Shown in pieces: positions 1 to 10,665 of a stretch of 64,000 bases of DNA. Position numbers and translations under genes: made by a program. Each line of letters begins with the position of its first letter. Positions within the stretch are counted from its first letter, which is position 1. The DNA lies in contig CM023540.1 in the NCBI GenBank assembly GCA_013350335.1, forward strand, positions 52,948,905 to 53,012,904. The letters are read 5' to 3'. Origin of the DNA: Chimonanthus salicifolius. Lineage: Eukaryota; Streptophyta; Magnoliopsida; Laurales; Calycanthaceae. Below the pieces are notes generated by a model. It saw nothing but the letters and a program-made list of their open reading frames with translations. It was not told the origin of the DNA and did no database searches.

Positions 1-578
1 CAATGATTTTAGTTACATCTCTCTCGATACTGGGCCAATAAAATCTTCTTTAATCAATCCTATCATCTTGTCTCTCCAAAAATGTCCAGCCATACCTCCG
101 GCATGTAACTTCCAAACAAGAAAATCATGCAGGGAAGTTCGGGGAATACAAAATTTACTTTCTTTAAACAACAAGCTATTCACCATGAGAAACTATTTAT
201 TACTTCTCTCTTGGTCACTCAAAAGTGAAGCACACAATTCCCCAAAATCCAGGCATGTGGGATATTCATCCTTCAACTGGTCAAACCCAGTCACCTCTAC
301 ACTCATGGAGTATATTAATGCAACCCTACCATTCAATGCATCGGATAGTTTTTTCTCAACCCCAGTCTTGTGTTTCAACACAAAAGTCTATTCCTAAAGA
401 ATGTCAACCCATTTGTCATGTCTTGAGCTTAAGTTCTTCTGGGAATTGAGGTATCTCAAGGTCTCATGGTTCGAGAATAAAACGAATTCGTGCGGCAAAA
501 GGTAATGTCTTTAATGACGAAGTGCTTGCACAATCGCATAGAACTCTCTGTCATAGGTGGAAAATCTATGTTTGGCTT
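1..578 (-). pseudogene. Ty3/gypsy pol fragment: RNase H end to integrase start, decayed
   Basis: Read on the minus strand, this encodes the C-terminal half of a Ty3/gypsy RNase H (STYDREFYAIVQAL motif at about 564-523), then the linker to the integrase zinc finger (LKHKTGVEKK near 381, VEVTGF near 300, HAGGMAGHF near 60). RNase H removes the RNA template and integrase inserts the cDNA. Several in-frame stops break it, for example just after RQ/ALRH near 510 and twice near 390. The catalytic integrase core would lie off the left edge. It is the continuation of the reverse transcriptase fragment at 9992-10665; the two were separated by the LTR at 579-9991. The exact chromovirus lineage cannot be fixed from this piece. 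Confidence 0.85.
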
Positions 579-660
579 TGAAAGTCCCCTTGGTTGCTAG
601 AACAAGGACCGAGATTGTCCCTAGAGGAGGGAGAGAGGGGAGAAGGGGGAGAGAGGAGAG

Positions 661-685
661 GGGGGGGGGGGGGGGGGGGGGGGGG
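661..685. repeat. 25-bp poly-G run with flanking purine tract
   Basis: An uninterrupted run of 25 G follows a GA/GGGA-rich stretch from about 626. In the orientation of the surrounding minus-strand LTR it is a poly-C run. It sits at the same LTR position as the 15-C-like run near 22607 and the short C-rich stretch near 16938 in related LTRs, so it is a slippage-prone site within this LTR family. Confidence 0.9.
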
Positions 686-1526
686 TTGAATAGGACAATC
701 CCCAATTTTTATGGTCTTCACAAATTTCTTAATTAATTAACAAATTTGCAGCGGATTAATAATGTTATTTAAGAGAGATGTGTTGTGTGATCAAAAGTGT
801 ACACAATTATAAGAGCAATCACACAAGTAAAGATCAACACTGATAAGACCAATTTATAGAGGTTCTGTTAAACAACCTAATCCACTCTAAGGACTCACCC
901 AACCTTGGGTTATCCCGAATTCACTAAGTGGGGACTTACACCCTAACAATTAAAGTAGGAATTTCACCTCACTCAATCGGCTGGGAGTTCCACCCACCAT
1001 TATGCCAGAGACGACGCTCATGAGTTTTTTTATAGTGGTTCCGGAGTACCTCTCCTTAATCCACTTACCTTAGATTTTGAAAGGTTCGATCAACCCAAGG
1101 TCTACTTCTTTATCCCTTTATTTTTTATAGTGGTTCCGGCTTCCTTGCCTTTGTCCACTTTACAATATGATTTATAAAGTAAAATCACTAAGAAGCACTT
1201 GCCTTTGTATCAACTCACTTGTAGATGTCTGTTTCTTGAGGATGCTCTCCCAATGTGATGTCGATGATGTCGAAGATGTGCCTTCTGTATGCTCAATCAC
1301 AATCTATGGGAGGTCTCTAGGATTTAGATATGCCAATGGATTCCTAGATCTATATTTTTTTCTCCCTCTCTCTCTTAATCACAATCAAGAAAATTGGTTA
1401 TTTGATTCACCAAGTGTAGTGCATAGAGAGAGTGATCCTTTTGTTGGCCCTTGTTTAAGCTTATTGATAATGATGAGGGTCCAATCGATTTGCTAAAAGG
1501 ATACCAACTGGTTACATAAAGATTGG

Positions 1527-1534
1527 TTTATATA
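1527..1534 (-). promoter_or_regulatory. TATA box of the minus-strand Sirevirus-type LTR
   Basis: TATATAAA on the minus strand, followed by CCAATCTTTATG, the same context as in the LTRs at 15959 and 21688. Its place about 900 bp into the LTR marks the likely U3/R boundary region. Confidence 0.6.
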
Positions 1535-2362
1535 GAGAATGCATCCAAGTGCAGCAACGGTAATGTACTGACAGGTCGAGTGCACCGAGGGGTCGGTGAC
1601 TAAAAATATTACCGTCCAACAACCCGACCGTTGTGCACTAATGCACTCTCAATTGTATAATTCTTTCCCTTTCGATATGTCGGTGTCGCCGATGGGTCGA
1701 CAGTCATGGCACCGAGAGGTCGGTCCTGTAAAGCCCTGCCCTTTTTCATTCGCCAAAAATCAGGATAAAAGAGTATGAGAGAGCGGAGATGTCACGATGC
1801 GAGCTAAGTCTGAGCTTCCAAAGCCCGACCCTTAACTAGCCAACCATATGTGTGAGTGGACGAAGTCCACTAAAATGGTTCACAAGTAATAAGGTTATAC
1901 ATGCGGAATAAATCATAGATGCGGAAATACAATAGAATAACAATTCTATTCCATTTTAGATAGCAAGGAGTTCCATCACTTAATAATAATTATCTTAAGT
2001 TAAAATATCCAAAATCAACTTTCCAAACCATAGCAAATATATCTGAGATGCTAGTTACTCAAAATACACTGTCCATGAATAACTTTAGTAAAACGAAACT
2101 AAAACATCCAAGCTTCTAAGCTTGGCTCCGATCTCATTCCTCGTTCCGTCCATTCGCTGCGTCATCAACTAAGGTAGAAGTAGGGCGTTAGACAACACGC
2201 CCAGTAGGTACTCCAAGTAGGGTCAAACACATGGCTAGTATAAAAATCCAGATATAATACATCATACCGTACTTGTAAAGCATCGTATCCAAAACAGTGT
2301 ATGATATAATAGAGATCCAATCATACAGATAATGTAACACCCCGATTTCTCAATAAGATGAA

Positions 2363-2790
2363 TATTTACGAAAATGCCCCTGGATTGGTAAATTTATTAA
2401 TTATGATGTTAAATGAGAAAATAGTGGGGTCCATTGTTCAAATTAAGATCCCATGAACATATTATAAGGGTCAAATTATAATGATGGGTAATGTACATCA
2501 AATTAGGTCAAAATGGTTAATTGGGTCAAAGAATTCTCAATGGTTGGAATAATTACGAAAATGCCCCTGGATTGGTGAATTCAATAAATGTGATTGTAAA
2601 TAAGGAAATAGTGGGGTCCATTGCTCAAATTAAGATCATATGAGCACATTATGAATGTCAAGTTTGATTGGATGGGTAATTTCTCAATGAAGTGGATAAA
2701 TTACGAAAATGCCCCTGATGTGTTAAATTAATTATTTTGTGATGTTAAGTAAGGAAATGGTGGGGTCCATTACTCAAATTAAGATGATAT
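2363..2790 (+). repeat. Three ~150-190 bp repeats in the U3 of the LTR
   Basis: The phrase TTACGAAAATGCCCCTG occurs at about 2366, 2554 and 2701. Each is followed by TTAAATTAAT-like sequence and then GTGGGGTCCATTGCTCAAATTAAGAT-like sequence. This local triplication lies within the first 450 bp of the LTR. Such U3 duplications in LTRs often hold enhancer modules, but nothing here shows that directly. Confidence 0.7.
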
Positions 2791-3875
2791 GAGCACATTA
2801 TAAATGTCAGGTTTGATTGGATAGGTAATGAACATCAATTGGGTCGAAAATGGCTAAATGAGTCAAATGGCCCAATTGGACCCAATAAGTCAAAATGGAT
2901 GATTTGACCATTGTGTAAGCTCAAATTAAATGGGGTTAAGCTTATTTGATTGGAAATCAAGTGGAAAAAAAATGGGTAGGCTTGATCCATATGTAAAAAC
3001 CAATTACAAATGACCAAAATACTATAATTGGGTCATGGAGTCAAAAACGGGTCAAGGAGCTAAAAGTGGACCCAACGGGTCGAGTTGACTATGGTTGACC
3101 GTGTGGACCCTCAAGGGAGCTAAGATATGAGTTAAATCAGTTGAGTGGGACTGAGGTGAGTTGGAATTAAATCAAGTAGTGAGTCAACTCAAGTGCATTA
3201 AATGAAATGCATTAAGTATGGTGAGTTGGACATGTGAGTTGGGTGAGTCAAAATGGAAGTCAAATGGGCTGTAAATTCAATGAGTTAAGTGGAATATGAG
3301 GAGGTGTGGTAATCTCAAACAAACCAAAACAAGTCCCACACATTGGGGACTTGTTATGGTGAGTTTCATGCAAAACATTAAATGGGAATATGGGGGGTTT
3401 CTATCCCATTTGGAAACCCCAAGCCTTCAACGTTGGAATGCCAATGGGTGCATTTGTTGGCAGCAAGTGTCCCATTGGTTTAGGCAAGAATTGATGAGGG
3501 AGTGGAGGGGTTTTGGGGGCTAAATTATTAAAGGAAACAAACACCATGTTGGCCATTTTTCACGATTGAAAAGCCAAGATTCTCCATCTCTCTCTCCCTC
3601 TCTCCAATTCATTTGCTTAGGTGGAACAGCAGAGGTTTTTGGCATCAATTATTCAAACTTAAACCATCAAGGAATTAAGAAAGAAGGAAGGAAATAAGAA
3701 GGAAAGGAAGCAAGGATCAAAAGGCAAGACAAGAGCTTGGAATTTGGTAAGTGTTTCATGGACTTTTGGATTAATAAATTGGGGTATGTATTGGGCCATG
3801 GTCATGGCCGAATACACCAGTGTTTAACCTTGATTATGGAGGATTTAAAATGGTAAAAAAAAAAAAAATAACCAT

Positions 3876-4980
3876 TGGGTTCGGCCACCATGGAGGGCCG
3901 AACCCCATGCAAGAGATTGCTTGGTTTTCATGTTTTGAAACATGAAAACCATGGGTTTTATGGACTATTTTTGGGTTTGATTTAAGATTCAAATGCATGT
4001 TTTTAGAAAGGGTTAAAAACATGGATCTGAATGACATAGGGACTGAAGGTGTTATGGGTATAAAACAGCGGTTTAAAAGATGGAAATGGACCATTGGGTT
4101 CGGCCACTTTGCATGGCCGAACCCCATGGAAACAAGTGATTGTTTTTTATAGTTTTTGGAAATTAAAACCATATAGTTTGGGACTGATATTAGATGTTAT
4201 TATTTGGATTTAAAATGCATGTTTTGAGGAGGTTAAAACATGGATTTGGATGTTGGTTTCAGACCCAAGATAAAGGGTTAAAAGTTCGAAACCAAAGGTC
4301 ATGGTGTTCGGCCAATGAGCATGGCCGAACCCTATGAAATTGAGCTAATTTTGGATGTTAGTTTGAAAGATAAAAACCTGTTAATAATATATTGTTATTA
4401 CATGATTATCTGAGGTTTAAAAATAGTAAGAATAACCATTGGGTTCGGCCACCATGGAGGGCCGAACCCCATGTAAAAGAGGGTTGGTTTTCATGTTGGA
4501 AAACATGGAAACCATAGACCTTTGTGGACTGATTTTGGGAGATTTTTATGTGATAAGGTTGCTGATTTTGGGTTGGCCATAGGATGGCTAAACTATGAGT
4601 TTAACATGGCTAAGGGGTAGAGCCAATTAGTATGTAAATAAAGGACATTGTTGAGCAAAAGAACCATAAGGGTTCGGCCATGAGTATGGCCGAACCCCAT
4701 GGACTGTTTTCATGGGTCATTTTATGGATGCATGTGTGATTTTTAATAGAATTATGGTTGCTGTTTTATGGCTAAGATGTATGATAAATGATGAGAGATC
4801 ATTAGGAGAATTGGACTTTATGCTAATTCATAATGAATGGGCTAAATAGCCTAAGCTTATGAGTAGTAGTTGGTAATGGTTCTATGTTGATTTAAAAGGT
4901 TTAAAATACCCTAATGGAGAACCATGTAGTAATGGATAAGGGAACCATTGGGTTCGGCCAAAGGTATGGCCGAACCCCAT
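3876..4980 (+). repeat. Array of six GGTTCGGCC hairpin cassettes
   Basis: Six cassettes begin near 3876, 4095, 4308, 4438, 4672 and 4949. Each has the arm GGGTTCGGCCA, a 5-10 base loop and the arm TGGCCGAACCC, usually preceded by ACCATT/ACCATAA and followed by CATG. The spacing is irregular (110-280 bp) with unrelated AT-rich sequence between, so this is an array of short inverted repeats and not a tandem satellite. One copy (4308) has a weaker first arm. Confidence 0.85.
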
Positions 4981-5355
4981 GGAGTAAGTTTGGTGGATTA
5001 AAGATTGGACAGACCAATGGCAAATCTATGAATACAAGCCAAATGAAGAGATTGATCAAAAGGACTTATAAGATGTTTTAGGTCTCATATGTGAATGGAC
5101 ATGTAAATAAGATTATGATTTACTTATTGTTGCATAATAAGGTACCGAAAGTTGAACGACGAACGAGTCGTGACCGGTTAAAGCCTAAGAAAGAACGGAC
5201 GCTAAAGTGATTCTTCAGTAGGTTTCCTACCTTTATTGTAACCACTATTCCATATGTTGTTTTATGTTGATTTCAATAACTTGTATGTTTGTAAAGCTAT
5301 GTTTCTAAATGACATGTTTGCATAGACATCTCATGCATGGCATGGGATGATGGTG

Positions 5356-5515
5356 TTGTAACCGGAGGCCACACTCCCTCGGGGCGTCCGAAAGACCACT
5401 GTGGGGTACCCTGATGATGAGAATCCCATCAGGAGGAATCCGGAGGCCACACTCCGTCGGGGCGTCCGAAAGACCACTGTGGGTTACCTTGACGATGAGA
5501 ATCCCGTCAAGTGAT
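5356..5515 (+). repeat. Two-unit minisatellite in the LTR
   Basis: Two units of roughly 80 bp carry CCGGAGGCCACACTCC, then TCGGGGCGTCCGAAAGACC, then GATGAGAATCCC(A/G)TCA. Related units occur at the same relative place in the other LTRs (27010-27180 reversed, 31744-31985, 46950-47070, 48790-48990), just before the acceptor-like element. Confidence 0.75.
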
Positions 5516-6877
5516 GGCTGTGTTGAATGGTGATGGGTGGGACTCATTACATGTTCATTTCATAAATAGCATGTTTTTATGGAATTTTTCACACATGTTT
5601 TATTATTATACTATTTGCATGTTTTTGACTAACCATGTGGTAGCCCTATTCGGAAACACTACTGGGCGCGTTGATCTAACGCCCTATCTATATCTTTAGT
5701 GGATGATGCAGGAAAAGGGAAGAACGTGGATCGAGATGAAAACCAAGCATAGGAGCTTGGGCATTTTGAATGATTTTGAATGGACTATTCATGGATGTGC
5801 TATTTGAATTATGTGGACACTGTAATTTAGTAACTAGATTTGTTGGCTTATAATAAGTAGTTAAGATAGATGCTATGGTTTGTTTTAAGTCGGATGGTTT
5901 GATTGAACGATTAGTTAAGATTGATTAGTAATTTTGGAGAATAAGTTATGTACTTTGCTATCTAAGAATGGAAAATTGGAATAGTCATAGGTTCTATTAT
6001 AACCTCAGTTGGATTAAGACTAAGTTAATTCCGCAAGTTATATATGTACCATGTGCGGATCAGTTTTATGGACTTAGTTCATACGCACATGGGCTTGGCC
6101 AGTTAAGGGTCGGATTTAGAGATCCGAACTTAACTCGCGTCGTGACACTCCACCCCGATCACATGATTATTATATTTAAAAAAAAATTAAACTCTGGAAA
6201 TTAGAGTGAAAAGGGCGGGGTGTTACAGATAAAAACCAGAAACATTGCACGATAATAGAGATCATAATCATGCTGATTCAAAGTCATGCCATGGGTGTCA
6301 TATGCCATGAGCCACACTCATCATCCATGTCACCATCACTTAGTATCCTCTTGATGAAAACTCCTCATCAAGTAACCTCACGAATGCCTTACGGATGCCC
6401 CGAGGTAGCGTGGACTCCGGTTACCTCTTGGTGGATAATGCACACCAAGGTCTTCCCCTTGATGGAAACTCCTCATCAAGGTATCACAATCACATAATGT
6501 CCCTCTTGATGGAAAAGCCTCATCAACGTATCACAACTTCATAGTATCGCTCCCATGCCATGCATGAGATGCAAATGCCAACATGCTATGTAATAATACA
6601 AATCATAGCATTTAAAATTCCATACTTGAAACATATTGTTTGGTATCAAAATAACTTATCAAACATGAGTTAAAATCATCATATTTACATATCCATGGTT
6701 TTGAATAAGGTAGGAATCCTACAATGATCAACTAATATGTCCTTGCGTTTTCATCCGGAAACCGTTCACGATCGTACACCACTTGTGAGGTCCCGTTACC
6801 TTATAACATATCAATAAGTCAAAACCCATGTTCCATTTGATTTCCCATTATGTTTAAGTCCATAAATATGCCTTAGT

Positions 6878-7869
6878 GGGGTTCGGCCATACAACATGGC
6901 CGAACCTCACTCACTTGATTTGGGTATTTCTTTTTAGTCCTTTGATCTTAAAATTAAGTCCAAGATCATTCCATTAATTTTATATTAACGAAAACCCTAC
7001 ATCCACAAATCATTCTTCATGGGGTTCGGCCATACACCATGGTCGAACCCATGGTCCTTTATGTCCATGATTCAATCATAATTTAGGCCGCTTATACAAA
7101 TCCATATCCAAGAACATAACCCATGGGGTTCGGCCATACACCATGGCCAAACCCATGGTCCTTTGATTTTAACATTTAGCCATTATTTCCTTCCATTCCT
7201 TAACTTGATAATCCATACATCTAAACATGATAGATCCATGAATGACCCATTAAAATGGTTCATGGGGTTCGACCATACACCATGGCTGAACCCGTGATGT
7301 CTCATTTCCATGTTCTCCATTAAATCAATTACAATATTTAAGTCCATAAACCAAGGTTCCTCCATGGGGGTTTAATCATACACTTAGGTTTCTCATTTTA
7401 AAACATCATCTTCCATATTTAAAAACCTATTAAGATGACTACATTTCTCCATCATCTGCATGATCTAGATACATGTAAACACCTCAATATTTCTCCATGG
7501 GGTTCTGCCATACAACATGGCCGAACCCATGGTCCATGGTTCTTCACCATTTCCTCACTTTAGGTTATCATTTACAACCTTTCAAACCCACTTAAAATCG
7601 CCAATAATCTTCTATCATTATGGTCTTTTAAAACCTTTTAAAAACAATAACATACATCTATGGTTTCCATCCTTTAAAACCCTTTCACATCACCCATATA
7701 CTTTCATGGTTTTCATGCTTAAAAATCCCTTTAAAATCAATAACTTCCCTTCATGGGGTTCGGCCATATAACATGGCCGAACCCTATGGTTCATCAATTT
7801 ATTCTAAAAATCACACTTCCAAGATTTTATCCTTTGATGGGGTTTGGCCATACATCATGGCCGAACCTC
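6878..7869 (-). repeat. Array of GGTTCGGCC hairpin cassettes, minus-strand LTR
   Basis: About seven cassettes begin near 6878, 7020, 7124, 7262, 7499, 7754 and 7838, of the form GGGGTTCGGCCATACA(N)CATGGCCGAACCC. Some arms carry single changes (GGTCGAACC near 7050, GGTTTGGCC at 7840). They belong to the LTR at 1727-9264 and match the arrays in the other LTRs. Confidence 0.85.
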
Positions 7870-8369
7870 ATCCAACCCTTCATTTGTCCTTAATGATCCA
7901 TCTTACCCATTAGGGTTTTGTCTATCTTTTCCATCTCATTTCTTGGATGGATTTTTACATCCATGGCCCATAACATTTTTGGCCAACTTTCCAATCCAAA
8001 ATGATATGTTCCCTTAACTTCTTTCCAATTAATAAAATCTTGTCAAGTACTTACCGATTCCGCGACTCCTCCGATTTCTTTCACTCCTTCTTACTCCTTT
8101 CCTTCCTTAGTCTCTTCTTCCTTCCTTCGTGATCCTTGGCCGAGATTGATCTTGATAAATCTCTAGGAGTGGTTCGGCCAAAAGGTATAGGTTGAGAGAG
8201 AGAGAGAGAAGCTTGGGATAGAAAATACTCCAAGTCCTTTGTCCTGAGAGTGGTCGGCCTTGAGTGAGAGAGGGAGAGAGTGAGATGAAAACCAAGTCTT
8301 GTCTTGTTCAATGAGAGTGGTGTCTTTTGGTTAATGCCCTTTTGTAACTCCCATGACTCTTCACCTCCC

Positions 8370-8830
8370 CATTGATACTTACTTTGAGGGTTTTATCCCA
8401 TGAGATGAAGCTCCCAACCATATGCCCCTTGGGCTTCCATGTTCCAACGTGTATGCATGGGTATACCTTGTGTAACAACCAAAATTCCTTCAACTTCCTC
8501 ATAATGATGGTGTCTTCCCAAGTGTCCCTTGGCTTGGCCAAGACACCACTTGAGATGGAACACCCCTCCATCTTCCAACGTGTATGCCTTTGGATATGGC
8601 TTGTGTAACAACAAAACCATTCAACTTCCTCATAATGATCCCTTTGGAGTTTCATCCCATGAGATGAAACTCCCATCTCTCCAACGTGTATGCACGGAAA
8701 AACTTTGTGTAACAACAAAAACCTTTCACCTTCTCATTAATGTTCTTTTTGGAGTTTCATCCCATGAGATGAAACTCCCACCCTTTCCAACGTGTGTCCA
8801 TTTTGAGTTTGGTCTTATGAGATGTAACTC
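8370..8830 (-). repeat. ~106-131 bp tandem units with a TTTCATCC...GATGAAA hairpin
   Basis: The word CCAACGTGT occurs at 8444, 8575, 8681 and 8787 (spacing 131, 106, 106). Each unit also has TTGTGTAACAAC and a short inverted repeat TTTCATCCCATGAGATGAAA or a variant. The units lie upstream (in LTR sense) of the donor-like site at 8054, so in the U3/R part of the LTR. Corresponding units in the opposite orientation lie near 27530-27830. Confidence 0.75.
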
Positions 8831-9991
8831 TCCATCTTCCCACTCCACTCACTTAAAATGAAAGTCCCATTAACTTCCCATTCAACTCATCTCTTTAACT
8901 CAACTCATATATTTAATTCAACTCTATTTAACTCACTTAAAATCAACTCAATTCCTTGATTCCATTTTGAACTCAATCCAATTTAATTCAGCCAAACCTT
9001 AATTGAACTTGAACTCATTTGGTGGTCAACCAAGTCAAGCATGACCCATTGGGTCCCAATTGGGTATTTGACCCAATTGACAACCTTGACCCAATTAAAT
9101 AAATCTTACCCATTTATTTCAAGTGAACCTTATCCATAATCCGTTGGGTCTTAATTGGGCAATTGACCCAACTCCTTACCCATCTAAGGTCTTTTTCCAT
9201 TAATTCACAAATTAAATGGACAATTTCCATATATATTCATAACTTGAAAATCCGGGGTGTTACAGGTCCATACGATGGTCTTGTTCTTGGGCAACACCAT
9301 GCTGACAGTAGTTTCAAGTCTAGAAACCTGTCTTGCCTAAAACGACCTGTCGCCCTTTACCAAGGGGTCGGTCTTGGTACTCTCGATCGGTCTTGAACTA
9401 CCGATATGTTTGTTTTCTCGAGAGCCCACCTGAGTTCTAAGTTTCAGAACTTATAAATCTTTATCGAAGAGTCATTGACCATGAGGGGTCGTTTTAGCCT
9501 TTCACCGAGGGGTCGGTGCATACGAGACTCTCGATCAGAGGCACTTCTAGAATGACAGTTCTATAATCCAAAAGCTTTGTCAATCTAGTGGACCAGTCCT
9601 TGACCACAATGGACAAATCCTGTCTCCACCGAGGGGTCGGTCAGAATGACTGGTTGAGCTGACAGTGAAACCAAATACATGTTTCCAAGTTGGGTTCCAT
9701 TTCACTGTCAAGCTTTCTCTCTAGGCTTTTAATGATTTTATTATTTGTTCAACTAAGCCAAGGCAAGGTCATCTTAAGATGTTGGGTTCCCCTTAAAGTC
9801 ATTTATGGCCAAATTACCTTTGTGATTGCCATACATAGTGGTGATGAATCCGCCCTTGATCCTCCAATCCTTGATTTCTCAATTCAATCTTCATCACTTG
9901 AGTCTTGATCATTGCTTAAACTTCCGAGACAATGCTTCACCTAAGTCATGGAATTGACAAATAGGTTACTCGGCAAGCCAGGGCACTAACA

Positions 9992-10665
9992 TGCTTCATT
10001 TTAATTCTCACTAAAGTAAGCGATAGGATGTCCTTCTTAACTTAAGACTCCACCTATTCCAACGCCAGACTTTTGAGAAGTATGGTAGTCGCATGACACG
10101 AGCTTCGACCATACGAGTCTTGGTCTCCTAGAAAACTCTCGAGACAACTTTAGTCCATTGGAACTCCCATTTCTTGATGCAATCCGTGATGGGAGCCATG
10201 ATATAACTAAACACTCGGATAAGTTACCTATAGAAGGTACCTAAGCCATGAAAGCTTCGTACCTCATGTATATTCCACAGTTCCAGCCAACTTACTATGG
10301 CCTTGATCTTTTCGGGGTCCGCTGACATACCTTCAGATGAAACTACAAACCCTAAGAAGATAACCCTATTAGACATGAATGTGCATTTCTTTAGGTTTGC
10401 GTATAATTTTTCAATCCGAAAGACCTCACAGACTAACCTCAGATGCTGCAAGTGTTGTTCGTGGGAGGTAATATAGACAACAATGTCATCAAAATATACC
10501 ACCAAGAACTTACCCATAAAGGGTTTCAACACCTGAGTCATCAAAGGCATAAATGTACTGGGAGTGTTGGTCAAACCAAAAGGCATAACCATCCACTCGT
10601 ACAGACCATCCTTCGTCTTGAAGGTTGTTTTCCATTCATCTCCTGGTCTAATGTCGATTTGATGA
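9992..10665 (-). pseudogene. Ty3/gypsy reverse transcriptase fragment
   Basis: The minus strand encodes a reverse transcriptase core: HQI at the right edge, [15 protein letters not shown] (about 10590), the catalytic YFDD box (about 10494), FLGFVVS, then [11 protein letters not shown]. Further on it runs into the RNase H start (GVGIGGVL near 10065, EGHPIAYFS) with stops and a short deletion where the first RNase H aspartate should be. It ends at 9992, where the Sirevirus-type LTR entered, and continues at 578. The right edge is cut by the Sirevirus starting at 10666. The YFDD aspartates are intact, but stops at about 10220 and 10130 make it a pseudogene. Confidence 0.9.

Larger units (their letters stand above)
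2333..6227 (+). mobile_element. Del/Tekay-type solo LTR, 3.9 kb, target duplication GATAA
   Basis: It starts TGTAACACCCCGATT at 2333 and ends GGCGGGGTGTTACA at 6227, flanked by GATAA at 2328-2332 and 6228-6232. It entered an older LTR of the same family in opposite orientation. The layout in order: a U3 with three near-repeats beginning ATTACGAAAATGCCCCTG (2363, 2553 and 2700), a CT-rich stretch near 3590, a donor-like GGTAAGT at 3746, six GGTTCGGCC hairpin cassettes (3876-4980), a two-unit minisatellite (5356-5515), TCTAAC...TTTAG (5675-5699), an A-rich tract (about 6177-6186) and the terminal GGGGTGTTACA. It has no coding capacity. Confidence 0.9.
1727..9264 (-). mobile_element. Del/Tekay-type solo LTR in the Sirevirus LTR, with nested insert
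   Basis: Both ends are precise. The 5-bp target duplication GGTCC occurs at 1722-1726 and 9265-9269, and the element has TGTAA...TTACA termini. On the minus strand it starts TGTAACACCCCGG (9264) and ends GGCAGGGCTTTACA (1727). Without the LTR at 2333-6227 it is about 3.64 kb. It shares with the other LTRs in this window the hairpin cassettes (6878-7869), a donor-like GGTAAGT (8054), the acceptor-like TCTAAC...TTAG (ending 2169) and the GCTCC/GGAGC-rich U5 blocks. The chromovirus at 39-49 kb carries the same LTR family, so I assign it to Del/Tekay. There is no internal region: a solo LTR. Confidence 0.88.
579..9991 (-). mobile_element. Sirevirus-type solo LTR, interrupted by nested LTRs
   Basis: On the minus strand the element starts TGTTAG at 9991 and ends CTTTCA at 579. 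Removing the insertion at 1727-9264 plus one copy of its target duplication leaves about 1.87 kb, close to the 1.94- and 1.87-kb LTRs of the element at 15071-22670, whose blocks it shares (repeated GACCGACC(T/C)CTCGG-like words, TATA region, C-rich tract near the end). It lies inside a gypsy RNase H codon run, and the flanks read TGCTT at 9992-9996 and GGCTT at 574-578, a 5-bp target duplication with one change. No internal region or second LTR is present, so it is a solo LTR left by LTR-LTR recombination. Confidence 0.85.

Noticed and set aside
8308..8861. Open frames of 110-136 codons on both strands
   Set aside because: They arise from the 106-131 bp tandem units in an LTR; both strands stay open because of the hairpin symmetry.
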